Of a stretch of 64,000 nt of DNA, positions 8,660-17,856 are shown in pieces. The notes under the pieces were generated by a model, which was given only the letters and a program-made list of their open reading frames with translations, ran no database searches and was not told where the DNA came from. Source of the DNA: Tectiglobus sp965223355 (GTDB lineage: Bacteria > Pseudomonadota > Alphaproteobacteria > Rhizobiales > Hyphomicrobiaceae); contig CBDCWE010000003.1 in NCBI GenBank assembly GCA_965223355.1, forward strand, positions 3,596,001-3,660,000, in the 5' to 3' direction. A program made the position numbers and the translations under genes. Position 1 is the first letter of the stretch; each line of letters starts with the position of its first letter.

Positions 8660-8934
8660 GCAAGCGGTCTTTCGCCGTATTGAGTGAACAGCAGATTGAG
8701 GGCTTCGAGGCCAAGCTCCTGCACGGACTTGTCGTGCTCGTAGGCGATCTTGTCGAGCGTGCGTTTGGCGATGGGATGCATGTAGATTGCGATGCCCTTG
8801 AGGTCCTTGCGCTTGCGGCTCAAGGCCGTGTCGGCCGACGCCGCAGGCCCGGCCGGCTGTGCCCGTTGGCGCGATGTGCTGGACTTTATTCTGGCCCGAC
8901 GATCGGCGGCCGGTTCGCGCATTGATTTGGTCAT
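8656..8934 (-). CDS. Ribbon-helix-helix protein paired with ParA
   Basis: A 92-residue protein. The first 45 residues are basic and probably disordered (DRRARIKSSTSRQRA). Residues about 46-85 fit a ribbon-helix-helix fold: strand KGIAIYMHP, then helices AKRTLDKIAYEHDKS and VQELGLEALNLLFTQYG. Proteins of this kind act as centromere-binding or autoregulatory partners of small ParA ATPases. The ATG at 8934 has AGGAG upstream, and the gene starts 21 bp after parA, so the two form an operon. The stop codon lies in the end of a palindromic repeat. Function as DNA-binding partner is inferred from fold and context. Confidence 0.7.
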   Translation of the reverse strand: MTKSMREPAADRRARIKSSTSRQRAQPAGPAASADTALSRKRKDLKGIAIYMHPIAKRTLDKIAYEHDKSVQELGLEALNLLFTQYGERPLA

Positions 8935-8955
8935 CCGTGCTCACTCCTATGCGGC

Positions 8956-9618
8956 CTAGGCGGCCGATGCGGCCTTCGATCGGCGCTGTTCAAAGCTGTC
9001 GATATCATCGAGGATCTTGCCGATGGCGTTGGCGGCCTTGCTGCCGGGGCTTGCCTCGCTGATGCCCTTGCCGTGTTCAAGGGCTGCTGCCAGTGCGACC
9101 TGGTTGGCGAGCTCAGAGGCAATCACGTGCACGCCGAATTCGCCTTGCGCGACGTGCGCCACCTGCTTGCGAACCTTGTCATTGCGCGCGGCATTGAGCA
9201 CCACCAGTGTCTTATCCAGGGCTTGGATGTCGTCGAGGAACTCCAGCGTCTCGCGCAACGAATCGCGATCGAACGAATTGGTGCGCGTCGGGATCACGAT
9301 TGTGGTGGCGACCGAAGCGGCGCCAACGGTTATCTTGTCGAGGGTGCCAGGGGTGTCGACCAGCACCAGATCATGTTCGCTCTCGGCGACCTTGAGCTTG
9401 GTCTTGAAGTCAACGATGGTGCTGGCAACGATCGGCGGGTCCTGCGTCTGGCGCAGGTCAGCGCGCATTTCCGCCCATTGTTCGGCCGATCGCTGCGGGT
9501 CGAGATCGAGGACGGCGACCAGGCGGCGCTGCGCGATCGCGGCAATCGCGAGATGGATGAGAAGCGTGGTTTTGCCAGCTCCGCCCTTCTGATTGATGAA
9601 TGACCAGGTCGACGCCAT
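8956..9618 (-). CDS. parA: ParA-family partitioning ATPase
   Basis: A 220-residue MinD/ParA ATPase. The deviant Walker A motif is at residues 11-18 (KGGAGKTT, signature Lys11 and Lys16), followed by LDLDPQRSAEQW and the Walker B-like VLVDTPGTLD. Small ParAs of this size lack an N-terminal DNA-binding domain and usually rely on a separate partner, here the downstream ribbon-helix-helix protein. Orphan chromosomal pairs of this kind occur in alphaproteobacteria; plasmid or island origin is also possible, but no replication gene is visible. A set of TAGCA palindromes just upstream (9655-9684) is a likely autoregulatory operator. Confidence 0.88.
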   Translation of the reverse strand: MASTWSFINQKGGAGKTTLLIHLAIAAIAQRRLVAVLDLDPQRSAEQWAEMRADLRQTQDPPIVASTIVDFKTKLKVAESEHDLVLVDTPGTLDKITVGAASVATTIVIPTRTNSFDRDSLRETLEFLDDIQALDKTLVVLNAARNDKVRKQVAHVAQGEFGVHVIASELANQVALAAALEHGKGISEASPGSKAANAIGKILDDIDSFEQRRSKAASAA

Positions 9619-9654
9619 AACTGAACTCGCATCACTAAACTATGTGGAAGCTGT

Positions 9655-9684
9655 TAGCATGCTATCGTGCTAGCACTCTAGCAT
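9655..9684. promoter_or_regulatory. Palindromic operator-like cluster upstream of parA
   Basis: Two perfect palindromes, TAGCATGCTA (9655-9664) and TGCTAGCA (9668-9675), followed by another TAGCAT half-site (9679-9684), all within 30 bp and 37-66 bp from the parA start. Closely spaced repeats of a 5-bp half-site are typical of operators bound cooperatively by ribbon-helix-helix proteins. Binding by the RHH protein encoded at 8656-8934 is inferred. Confidence 0.55.
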
Positions 9685-9883
9685 CAAGCCTTGTATACGC
9701 GCTTTGCGGAGCGATTGAGGCGGGACTGTGCCGACATGGTTAACATGGTTAAGATGCGAGCGCCCGCTCGATCGTAGCGGTGGCGGTTCGATCATGACTG
9801 CGCGGCACAGCGGCTTTGCCAGCCGCCGTGATGCGGTCTAATCTCGGCCGCGATGATTGGCCGGATGTTTTGGAGAGACCGCC

Positions 9884-10522
9884 ATGTTGCCCGAGGACAT
9901 GTTGCCCGAAGATATCAGCTTCATTGACGATGAAGACTGTCTGAGGGCGGTGCATCACGCACCGCTCAGCCGTGCAACCGACAAGGTTCTGGACCAGCTC
10001 GATGAGCATTGCCGGGCGATCATTGCGCATTCACCGTTCTGTGTGATTGCAACCCTGGGTCCGAGCGGTGCCGACGTGACGCCGCGCGGCGACCCGCCGG
10101 GGTTCGTGCGGGTGCTGGACGAGCGCCACCTGCTGCTGCCGGATCGTATCGGCAACAACCGACTGGATACGATGACCAATCTGTTCGCCAACCCGGCGAT
10201 CGGTTTGATTTTCCTGGTGCCGGGCATGAACGAAACCCTGCGTATCAGCGGTACCGCGCGGGTCACGGATGATGTGCGATTGTTGTCCGACAGTGCCGTT
10301 CAGGGGCGCGCTCCCAAAGTCGGACTGCTGATCGAAGTCAAGCACGCGTTCATGCATTGCCCTAAGGCTTTTTTGCGATCGAAACTTTGGGACAGTTCCC
10401 AGCATATCGATCGGGCGCAACTGCCGAGCTATGCGGAAATCCTGCTTGCCCATTGTGCCGGGCTGTCGCCAGAGGACAACGAACGCCAGACCAGGATTAT
10501 GGTTGACCGAGGGCTTTACTGA
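9884..10522 (+). CDS. Pyridoxamine 5'-phosphate oxidase family FMN-binding protein
   Basis: A 212-residue split-barrel flavoprotein of the PPOX-like group (MSMEG_1061-type). The core strands are recognisable: FCVIATLGPSGADVTPRGD, then DERHLLLPDRIGNNRLDTM, ANPAIGLIFLVPGMNETLRI and SGTARV. These proteins bind FMN or a related cofactor and reduce small molecules; the substrate is not known. The ATG at 9884 is chosen because GGAGAG lies 7 nt upstream; a TTG at 9857 is less likely. Residues 1-10 repeat MLPED twice. It is a single gene, convergent with the MoxR operon, with a palindromic repeat between them. Confidence 0.85.
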   Translation: MLPEDMLPEDISFIDDEDCLRAVHHAPLSRATDKVLDQLDEHCRAIIAHSPFCVIATLGPSGADVTPRGDPPGFVRVLDERHLLLPDRIGNNRLDTMTNLFANPAIGLIFLVPGMNETLRISGTARVTDDVRLLSDSAVQGRAPKVGLLIEVKHAFMHCPKAFLRSKLWDSSQHIDRAQLPSYAEILLAHCAGLSPEDNERQTRIMVDRGLY

Positions 10523-10599
10523 ACTGGCCTCAAAGACGCGCCAATGACGATCTTTGCACGTGTTGCCTGCCTAGTGTTCCTAATCCGACGGATGCTAGA

Positions 10600-10654
10600 G
10601 CAACCTGCCTTTATTCGGAATCGGAACGATCCCGAATAAAGGCAGGTTGCACTA
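10600..10654. repeat. Family 1 repeat, hairpin-2 half copy, overlapping a stop codon
   Basis: A single hairpin with 19-bp arms, GCAACCTGCCTTTATTCGG and its complement, and loop AATCGGAACGATC. Hairpin 1 is absent. The CTA at 10652-10654 is the stop codon of the minus-strand gene beside it. Sitting between convergent genes, it is well placed to end transcription from both sides. Confidence 0.85.
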
Positions 10655-12775
10655 ACGGCCTTCGCGCCACCACGCCAGCGCCATCAACAACAGGAGTGCG
10701 GCGAGCGCGGCAAAGCCGGCAAACATCGGTGTCAGTTTGACGCCGCGTGTAATGTAGGCGTTGCGGTCCTTCAACCCCATCCAGTTCGAGCCCGAGAATA
10801 CACGTGCGGCCGATAGCATCGTCACCCGGGGCACGCTGACGCTGGCCGGATCAGCGCTTGCAAGAAGGCCGCCGGACTTGGTCCAGTAAATGCCCCCACC
10901 GGTCCTTTCAATCAGTGCCGCCAGCTTGGTGTCCGTGGCGGTGACGGCAGACATTTCCCGCGGGTCAGCAACGCCGGCATGGGCGATCGCCGTCAGTTTG
11001 CCGACCGGTGCGTCGGTCTCGAATTTGTAAACGCCGGCCCGCTTGACGTTCAATGTTGTGCGCCACAGGCCGGGCTTGACCCGTTCTAAGGTCGCCGTCG
11101 AAGTCGTGCCGCTCGGCTCGGCAACCCGGACCGCCGGTATGCCGTCTTCCATGCTTCGCCGTTCGAGGGTGAGCTTCAAGCCGTTGGCGGCAACCGTGAG
11201 GCGCTCTTCTTCGAGGTCCGGCTCCTTCATCAACCAGTGCGACAGGCGCCGGAGCAATTGGGTGTGCGGGCCGCCGCCGTCGTAGCGGCGCGCCCACAGC
11301 CAGGCGTGGTCCGATGTCAACAGCGCCACCCGGCCTTCGCCGCGCCGTTCGAGGATGAGCAGCGGCTTTTCCGCGACGCCGTTCATCAGGGTGCGGCCGC
11401 GATCCTTTATGACGTCGACCTGACGGAACCAGCGCCCCCAGCTGGGCGCCTTTTGATCACCGCCGGGCAGACCCTCCGTGACCGGATGACGGGCGCCGAG
11501 GTCCGTCAACTTGGCGCGGAACGGCTGCTCGATAACCTCACCCGTCGGGCGCGCGGGCAGCACCGGAAACAACGGTGTGCGCACAATGCTGTCGCGGCCG
11601 GCGTAGTCGTCGCCGGCGGCAATGAGTAGGGCTCCACCGTGGCGCTGCACGTAACGTGCAATGTTGTCGTAGTAGTGCAATCTCAGGATGCCGCGGTGCT
11701 GATAACGATCGAAAATGATGAGGTCAAAATCCTCGATCTTCTGGGAGAATAACTCGCGGGTCGGGAAGGCGATCAGCGACAACTGATTGATCGGGGTGCC
11801 GTCCTGCTTTTGCGGCGGGCGCAGAATCGTGAAGTGAACAAGATCGACGGCAGCATCCGACTTCAGCAAGTTGCGCCAGGTCCGCTCGCCGGCATGCGGC
11901 TTGCCGGATACGAGAAGGACCCGCAGGTTTTCGCGCACCCCATCAGCGATGATGACGACACGGTTGTTGGCGGTGGTGAGCTCACCATCGGTCTTGGATA
12001 GTTCGATTTCGACAATGTTCTGGCCGGCATGCGGGAATTGCATCGGCACCGTTACCTTGGTGCCGACGCGCGCCAACATGGTCTCGTCCGGTTGGCCTTC
12101 GCGGCGGACCTTGATGCGCACGCTCGGCGACGCCGTCGGCGGCACCTTACCACTTTCACGCAGTGCAATCTCAATGTCGCGCGACTGGCCGACAATACCA
12201 TAGCGCGGCGCTTCGACGATCTCGATATGGCGGTCGAACTCACCCTTTCGTCCCGTCAACAGGGCGTGAACCGGCGCCTGAAAGCCCAACTCTTCGACTT
12301 TGGCTGGCACGTCGTGGACCTGGCCGTCGGTAACGATCAGGACGCCGGCCAGACGATCCGGTGGCGTATCGGCGAGCGCCTCATTGAGGTCGCGAAAAAT
12401 TTTGGTGCCCGACCTTTCGTTCGCGCGCGCGCGCGAGGAGACGACCCACTTCACCTCCAGGTTCTTGATCTGGCCGAGGCGGGCCTCGAGTTCCTTGCGG
12501 ATCGCGGCGGTTTGCTCGGGCCGGCCGGCGAGCGTCTGGCTGGTGCTGTCATCGATCACGGCAATGGCAATATTGCCGAGGTTTTCGCGCTGTTCTTCGC
12601 GCAACGTTGGATTGGCAAGGGCGCCGATCATGGCGGCCAGTGCAACCGCGCGGAAAACGGCACCGCGGGTGCGGCGCACCGCCAGCACGGCGACCAGCAC
12701 GACACCGAGCGCAATCGCCGCCCAGAACAGCGCCGGCGGCACGAGAGGTGCGATATCGATCGACCAGTTCGTCAT
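10652..12775 (-). CDS. Membrane protein of the MoxR operon (VWA/glutamine-amidotransferase-like)
   Basis: A 707-residue protein with two membrane helices near the N terminus (about 13-30 and 38-56), a long soluble region and one helix at the C terminus (about 681-702). Residues about 70-180 resemble a von Willebrand type A fold (IAVIDDSTSQT, GVLIVTDGQVHD). Residues about 280-520 resemble the class I glutamine-amidotransferase-like domain found in this family (LRVLLVSGKPHAGERTWRN, DFDLIIFDRYQHRGI). It is the last gene of the operon MoxR-DUF58-DUF4159, whose products are thought to act at the envelope as chaperone-like complexes. The start is 30 bp after the upstream stop. Its own TAG stop lies in the end of a palindromic repeat. 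Confidence 0.8.
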   Translation of the reverse strand: MTNWSIDIAPLVPPALFWAAIALGVVLVAVLAVRRTRGAVFRAVALAAMIGALANPTLREEQRENLGNIAIAVIDDSTSQTLAGRPEQTAAIRKELEARLGQIKNLEVKWVVSSRARANERSGTKIFRDLNEALADTPPDRLAGVLIVTDGQVHDVPAKVEELGFQAPVHALLTGRKGEFDRHIEIVEAPRYGIVGQSRDIEIALRESGKVPPTASPSVRIKVRREGQPDETMLARVGTKVTVPMQFPHAGQNIVEIELSKTDGELTTANNRVVIIADGVRENLRVLLVSGKPHAGERTWRNLLKSDAAVDLVHFTILRPPQKQDGTPINQLSLIAFPTRELFSQKIEDFDLIIFDRYQHRGILRLHYYDNIARYVQRHGGALLIAAGDDYAGRDSIVRTPLFPVLPARPTGEVIEQPFRAKLTDLGARHPVTEGLPGGDQKAPSWGRWFRQVDVIKDRGRTLMNGVAEKPLLILERRGEGRVALLTSDHAWLWARRYDGGGPHTQLLRRLSHWLMKEPDLEEERLTVAANGLKLTLERRSMEDGIPAVRVAEPSGTTSTATLERVKPGLWRTTLNVKRAGVYKFETDAPVGKLTAIAHAGVADPREMSAVTATDTKLAALIERTGGGIYWTKSGGLLASADPASVSVPRVTMLSAARVFSGSNWMGLKDRNAYITRGVKLTPMFAGFAALAALLLLMALAWWREGR

Positions 12776-12805
12776 TTCACCACGCGTGTTTCTTCAACTC
12801 GTTGC

Positions 12806-15700
12806 CTACTGCCCCAAACGTTCGAGGAGCGCCGGAATGTGAACCTGGTCCGCCTTATAATTGCCGGTCAGCGCGTACATGGCGATGTTGATGCCGGTGC
12901 GAAACGCCATTTCGCGCTGGCGTTCGCCGCCCGGGACGACCGGGAACAGTGGCAGGTTGCGCTCATCCAAGGCCCAGGCGGACGCGAAGTCGTTGGCGGT
13001 GACCAGAATTGAGCTGACACCGTCTGCCTGGCGCGCCTTGCGGTCGGCGGTGATCGTGTTGCCGCCGCCGGCTTCGACCCACAGCTGGCCGCCGGCCCAA
13101 CGGCCGGGAAAGTTGTCCAACAAGTAAAACGACTTCGTCAGCACGTGTCCCTGCGGTACCGGCTCCAAGCGCGGAACGTCGAGCTTGCCGATCAACCTTT
13201 GTAGCGGCGTTTCGTTGCTGTGCCCGGCCCGTTGCGAAAGTTCAATCGGGATCCCCTGACCATAATCGCGGGTGTCGAAAATAATCATGCCGCCCTGCTT
13301 CATGTAGGCGTCCACTTTCGCCAGGGTCTCGCCGGAGAGTTCCCTTCGACCGTCAACCACGGGCCAATAGAGGATCGGAAAGAAGGCAATTTCATCCGTG
13401 GCAATGTCGACGCCGACCGGTTGGCCGGGTTCGACCGCGGTGCGTGCCAACAGAACCTGCGAGAGGCCGGTCAAGCCCGACCGGGACGTCCCGTCAATCC
13501 CGGCATCGCCGGTGAGAACATAGCCGAAGGTCACTTGTCGCGTCGCACTGAGGGCACGCAGGTCCGCAGTCGGGGCGGATGAGCCCGGTTTTGGTTTTGT
13601 CGCGGCCGTCGGCGGGCTTGTCTGCGCGCGCGCAATGTCGCTGGTTGATGCTGCCGACACCAGGCCTGCAATTGCCAGTACCGCAACGCCGGCAGCGGTG
13701 GTTCGTGACATCGCGACGCCGCCGGTCTGGAGCAGCAACACCGCAATGACGTCGACGAACAGCAGTGCCAGGGCGATGGTCAACATCCAGGGCTTCAGAT
13801 TGGTCGAGGTTTGCTTGTCATAAGCGAGAATGGTGGCTGAACTCGGCAACCCCGGCAATGGCTTAAGTTCGCCTTCCGCGCGCATAACGTTGAGAGCCTG
13901 AGGCCGGCCGGCCGGACCATAATAGCCCGGCGGTGTCGCCAGCGTGGGCCTGGCCTTTGCAAAGTCCGCCACCGCGATCGGCGAAGCGGTCGGCGGTGGC
14001 GGCACCAGTTGGCCGAAACCATCCAGGGTCTGGACCGGCGCCAGCACGCTTTGCGATGGGTTGATCCGCGCGCTTGAACGAAGCGCGCTGGCGGTCGCTT
14101 CGCGGCCACCTCCACCGGACGTGCTAAGCGTTGAAACGCGTCGCAGCATCTCCACGAACAGACCGGACAGCGGCAAGTTCGACCAAGCCGGATTGGCGGT
14201 GACGTGGAACAACACCAGATAACCATCCTCACGCTTGGCGGCGGTGACGAGGGGGGTACCGTCCTGCAACCGCGCCCAGACCGCAACCTCGGGGCCGAGA
14301 CGCGCCGGATCCGCCAGCACCTGGCGCTTGATCAACACGTCATCGGATGTCGTCAGGCCGGCAAAAATGCTGTCCTCCGAAAACGCGGCCAGCGGCTGCG
14401 GGGTTGACCATGACAACGCGCCGCCAAGCGCGCGTCCACCACTACGCAACGCGACCGGCAACAGGCCATCGCCGCCCTTTTCCAACCGCGGGCCGGCAAA
14501 GCGCACAAGCGTGCCGCCATTCTCAACCCAATTCGCCACCGTGCCGGCGACATCGCCGGCCAGCGTCCCAACATCGGTCAGGATCAACATCGACGGCTTG
14601 CGCTTGATAATCTGTTCGATGCCCTGGGCGAGGTTGGCGCTGCGGTGTTCGACCAGCTCGGCATAAGGGCCCATGGCACGGCGGACATAGTAAAGCGGTC
14701 CGAGCAGCGGTTGGTCGCGATCGGCCTCGGTTCCGGACAGCAGCCCGACACGGGACCAGCGCGAGCCGGCATCGAGCAAATGCACCGCGCCGGCGGATCG
14801 CTCATTCGCGATTGCAACGCGGCTGACCTGATTTCGCAGTTCCAGCGGCAGCACAATTTCGACCGCTTGTCTGGTTTCGCCGGGTGCGAATGCAAATCGT
14901 GCTTCGCTCAACCGTTCGCCACGCGCCGAAAGCGCCGTTGCGATACCTTCGGCCTGGCGCCCGAACGGTCGCAACACGTCGACGTTGATTTTGCCGCCGT
15001 CACTGATGCTGGCTAAGGCGGCCAGCGGTGCACCGTCGGCGCCAACCGCAACAACGCTGAGGCCGGCATCGGCGATGGCGGTGAGCCCGTCGATGAAGTC
15101 TGCGGCGCGGCCATGATCGACACCGTCGCTCAGCCACACGGCGCTCACACCGTTCTTGTCCTGCAGTGCGCCCTTTATGCGTTGCAGGGCGATCAGGCGA
15201 TCGGGCGGGAACGGGCGCGGCACCAACGCTGCGGCCCGGGTTCGCGCGTCAACCGGTGCTTCGATGCGGGCCGCTTGATTGGCGGCTTCCGCCGTCCCGA
15301 TGACAACCAGCGGCCGGTGCTCGCTCTCGGCTTGCGCAATCACGCGCTCGACCATGCGCAATCGTTCCGGCCATTGCGCGCCCGCCGCCCAGCCGTTGTC
15401 GATGACGAGCAGGATCGGACCGCCGCCGCGCAGCGCCGTTTCGCGATTGGGATTGAGGACCGGATCCGCCAACGCAAAAATCACCAAGGCAGCGGCGAGC
15501 AGGCGGATCAGCATCAACCACCAGGGCGTGCGGTCCGGGGTCCTGTCACGGTTCTCGATGCCAACGAGGATGCGGGTCGGCGGGAACCTGATCTGGCGCG
15601 GGCGCGGCGGTACGGTTCGCAACAACCAGTAGATGATCGGCAGCGAGATTAATCCGGTCAGCAACCAAGGGCTGAGAAAGGTCAAGGCACCAAGCGTCAT
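12806..15700 (-). CDS. BatA-like N-terminal membrane domain plus DUF4159 protein
   Basis: A 964-residue protein. The N terminus has the BatA signature: a membrane helix (SPWLLTGLISLPIIYWLL), the RPRQIRFPPTRIL motif and a second helix (WWLMLIRLLAAALVIFAL). A degenerate VWA domain follows (ILLVIDNGWAAGAQW, AVWLSDGVDHGRA), then a linker region with one or two further helices (about 645-685). The C-terminal 210 residues are DUF4159 (VTFGYVLTGD, YWPVVDGRRELSGE, GGMIIFDTRDYG). It overlaps the upstream DUF58 gene by 4 bp, which implies translational coupling. Probable role: membrane component of the MoxR/BatA envelope system; no reaction is known. Confidence 0.85.
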   Translation of the reverse strand: MTLGALTFLSPWLLTGLISLPIIYWLLRTVPPRPRQIRFPPTRILVGIENRDRTPDRTPWWLMLIRLLAAALVIFALADPVLNPNRETALRGGGPILLVIDNGWAAGAQWPERLRMVERVIAQAESEHRPLVVIGTAEAANQAARIEAPVDARTRAAALVPRPFPPDRLIALQRIKGALQDKNGVSAVWLSDGVDHGRAADFIDGLTAIADAGLSVVAVGADGAPLAALASISDGGKINVDVLRPFGRQAEGIATALSARGERLSEARFAFAPGETRQAVEIVLPLELRNQVSRVAIANERSAGAVHLLDAGSRWSRVGLLSGTEADRDQPLLGPLYYVRRAMGPYAELVEHRSANLAQGIEQIIKRKPSMLILTDVGTLAGDVAGTVANWVENGGTLVRFAGPRLEKGGDGLLPVALRSGGRALGGALSWSTPQPLAAFSEDSIFAGLTTSDDVLIKRQVLADPARLGPEVAVWARLQDGTPLVTAAKREDGYLVLFHVTANPAWSNLPLSGLFVEMLRRVSTLSTSGGGGREATASALRSSARINPSQSVLAPVQTLDGFGQLVPPPPTASPIAVADFAKARPTLATPPGYYGPAGRPQALNVMRAEGELKPLPGLPSSATILAYDKQTSTNLKPWMLTIALALLFVDVIAVLLLQTGGVAMSRTTAAGVAVLAIAGLVSAASTSDIARAQTSPPTAATKPKPGSSAPTADLRALSATRQVTFGYVLTGDAGIDGTSRSGLTGLSQVLLARTAVEPGQPVGVDIATDEIAFFPILYWPVVDGRRELSGETLAKVDAYMKQGGMIIFDTRDYGQGIPIELSQRAGHSNETPLQRLIGKLDVPRLEPVPQGHVLTKSFYLLDNFPGRWAGGQLWVEAGGGNTITADRKARQADGVSSILVTANDFASAWALDERNLPLFPVVPGGERQREMAFRTGINIAMYALTGNYKADQVHIPALLERLGQ

Positions 15701-16671
15701 GCGGCACCTCCCATGGAGGGTGCCGCGTAGGGTGCGGCGGCACCCGCGTCCGTGCTTTGGAGCCGCATGATCAGCTGCAACAGCGGTTCGGCCGCCGAAC
15801 GGTCGGTGTGATGCACGACATGCGACCAGCCCAGCGTCCGGGCCTGCAATTGGATCGCCTGCTTGTGGGCGGCAAGTTTCTCGATATAGCGCTCACGCAG
15901 GCTTTCGACGCGATCGGCCAGCCACCGTTCGGCGCCTTCCGGCCCGAGAAATTCGGCTCTGCCCTCATAGGGTAGGGTTTCTTCGGCCGGATCCAGAATC
16001 TGAATCAAATGGCCCGTGACGCCCGACCCGGCGATTTCCGTCATGCGTTGGTTCACGTCCTCGGATGGATCGAGAAAATCACCAAACAGTATGACGCCGG
16101 CAAATCGCGACAGCCGCTCGGGCGGCGGCAAACCGGCCTGATGGGCGGCAGATGACAGATTGGCGCCAATCGCCTCGGCCAGCCGAGTGGTGGCGCGACG
16201 GCTCGCCGTCGGCGCCGTTAATCCCAGCACTCCGACGCGCTCGCCGCTGCGCACCAGCAGTTCGGCCGTGGCAAACAGAAGGATCAGGGCACGATCACGT
16301 TTCGACTGCTGCGCAAGATCACTGCGAAAGTCCATCGACGGCGAGAGGTCGGCCCACAGCCAAAACGTGTGGGCTGCCTCCCACTCGCGCTCGCGCACGT
16401 AAAGATGATCGGAACTGGCCGACCGCCGCCAGTCGATCATGGCGGCCGGGTCCGTGTTTTCGTACGGCCGAAACTGCCAAAACGTTTCACCGGGCCCGGG
16501 CCGCCTGCGACCGTGAATTCCATGCACGATGGTGCTGGAAATCCGCATTGCCTCGATCAGTAAATCGGGCAGACGTTCCGCCAGCGACTGGGCTTCGGCC
16601 TCCGTCGCGTGCAACGATTTGCCCTCGCCCTCCGGCGATGACAGCTGCCGCAATCGGTCCCGCAACGCCAC
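15697..16671 (-). CDS. DUF58 domain protein
   Basis: A 324-residue protein. The DUF58 core lies at about 60-110: RRRPGPGETFWQFRPYENTD, then DWRRSASSDHLYVREREWE. The VWA-like fold follows with WADLSPSMDFR, where the DxSxS metal-binding motif is kept. DUF58 proteins are regularly encoded next to MoxR ATPases and are thought to be their substrates or adaptors. It starts 6 bp after the moxR stop and overlaps the next gene by 4 bp, so the genes form one operon. Confidence 0.88.
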   Translation of the reverse strand: MALRDRLRQLSSPEGEGKSLHATEAEAQSLAERLPDLLIEAMRISSTIVHGIHGRRRPGPGETFWQFRPYENTDPAAMIDWRRSASSDHLYVREREWEAAHTFWLWADLSPSMDFRSDLAQQSKRDRALILLFATAELLVRSGERVGVLGLTAPTASRRATTRLAEAIGANLSSAAHQAGLPPPERLSRFAGVILFGDFLDPSEDVNQRMTEIAGSGVTGHLIQILDPAEETLPYEGRAEFLGPEGAERWLADRVESLRERYIEKLAAHKQAIQLQARTLGWSHVVHHTDRSAAEPLLQLIMRLQSTDAGAAAPYAAPSMGGAA

Positions 16672-16677
16672 GCTCGT

Positions 16678-17679
16678 TTACTCCACGTCCGCGGCAAGTT
16701 TGGTAATGACCGCATCGATCGTCTCACCTTCGGCGCGGGCCGCAAACGTCAGCGCCATACGATGTTTGAGCACCGGCTCTGCAAGTTCGATGACATCGTC
16801 GACGGACGGCGCCAAACGCCCCTCCAATAACGCCTTGGCACGCACCGTCAGCATCAAGGCCTGGCTGGCGCGCGGGCCAGGCCCCCAGGCGACCAGGCGG
16901 TTGGTCTCTTCGCCAGCATCCGGCCCCGGCCGCGCGGCGCGGACCAGCGACAGGATCGCCTCGACCACCTTGTCCGGAACCGGCATGACGCGCACGAGCT
17001 GTTGCATCGCCATCAGCTCCGGCCCGCTCAGTATTGTCGCCGGTTCCAGGCTCTGAGCGCCGGTGGTCTCGTGCAGCATTCGCCGTTCGGCGGCAACATC
17101 CGGATAGTGCACGTCGACTTGCAAAAGGAAGCGGTCAAGCTGGGCTTCCGGCAGCGGATAGGTGCCCTCTTGCTCCAACGGGTTTTGGGTCGCGAGCACG
17201 TGAAACGGGGCTGGGACATCATGGCGCGTGCCGGCAACTGTCACGTGATGTTCCTGCATCGCTTGCAACAGGGCGGACTGCGTCTTCGGACTTGCACGGT
17301 TGATCTCATCGGCCATCAACAGCTGGGTGAATATCGGACCGCGAATAAAACGAAACTCACGTTGCGCGCCGCCGTGCACCTCTTCCAGGACTTCCGTGCC
17401 AATAATATCCGACGGCATCAGGTCCGGCGTGAACTGGATCCGTTTGGCATCGAGTCCGAGGATTTTGCCCAATGTCTCGACAAGTAGGGTCTTGGCCAGC
17501 CCCGGCACCCCGATCAACAAGGCATGGCCGCCGGACAGCAGCGTTATCAGCGTTTGCTGAATGACTTTGTCCTGCCCGAAGATGACCTCACCGGCGGCGG
17601 CGTGGACATTCTTCATGCGCGCGCCCGCTGCCTCAATCCGGGCTACCACTTCATTTTCGGGTTGGGAAACTATGGTCAT
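16678..17679 (-). CDS. moxR: MoxR-family AAA ATPase
   Basis: A 333-residue AAA+ ATPase. Walker A is GVPGLAKT at 57-64; the pattern then runs through RIQFTPDLMPSDIIG, the Walker B region LLMADEINRASPKTQSALLQAM, and the sensor ATQNPLEQEGTYPLPEAQLDRFLL, which is characteristic of MoxR. These ATPases act as chaperones that insert cofactors or mature complexes together with VWA proteins. It is the first gene of the operon continuing with DUF58, BatA/DUF4159 and the amidotransferase-like protein, and is divergent from the DUF1285 gene. It belongs to a different subfamily from the CoxD-like ATPase at 42510-43502. Confidence 0.93.
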   Translation of the reverse strand: MTIVSQPENEVVARIEAAGARMKNVHAAAGEVIFGQDKVIQQTLITLLSGGHALLIGVPGLAKTLLVETLGKILGLDAKRIQFTPDLMPSDIIGTEVLEEVHGGAQREFRFIRGPIFTQLLMADEINRASPKTQSALLQAMQEHHVTVAGTRHDVPAPFHVLATQNPLEQEGTYPLPEAQLDRFLLQVDVHYPDVAAERRMLHETTGAQSLEPATILSGPELMAMQQLVRVMPVPDKVVEAILSLVRAARPGPDAGEETNRLVAWGPGPRASQALMLTVRAKALLEGRLAPSVDDVIELAEPVLKHRMALTFAARAEGETIDAVITKLAADVE

Positions 17680-17856
17680 GATCGCTCAGTTGGCCTTTGC
17701 ATGGATTTCGCTGAGAGTGTTGTCTTGAAAGTGGTTACAATATGAACCGGATGCAATCTGCAGGCATATTGTAAAATGGAACGAGTCGGGCGGCGACATC
17801 GGGGGCGGGCCCATTTGGCGCCAAAGGATTGAGATACGCAAGGTCGGACCATCAAT

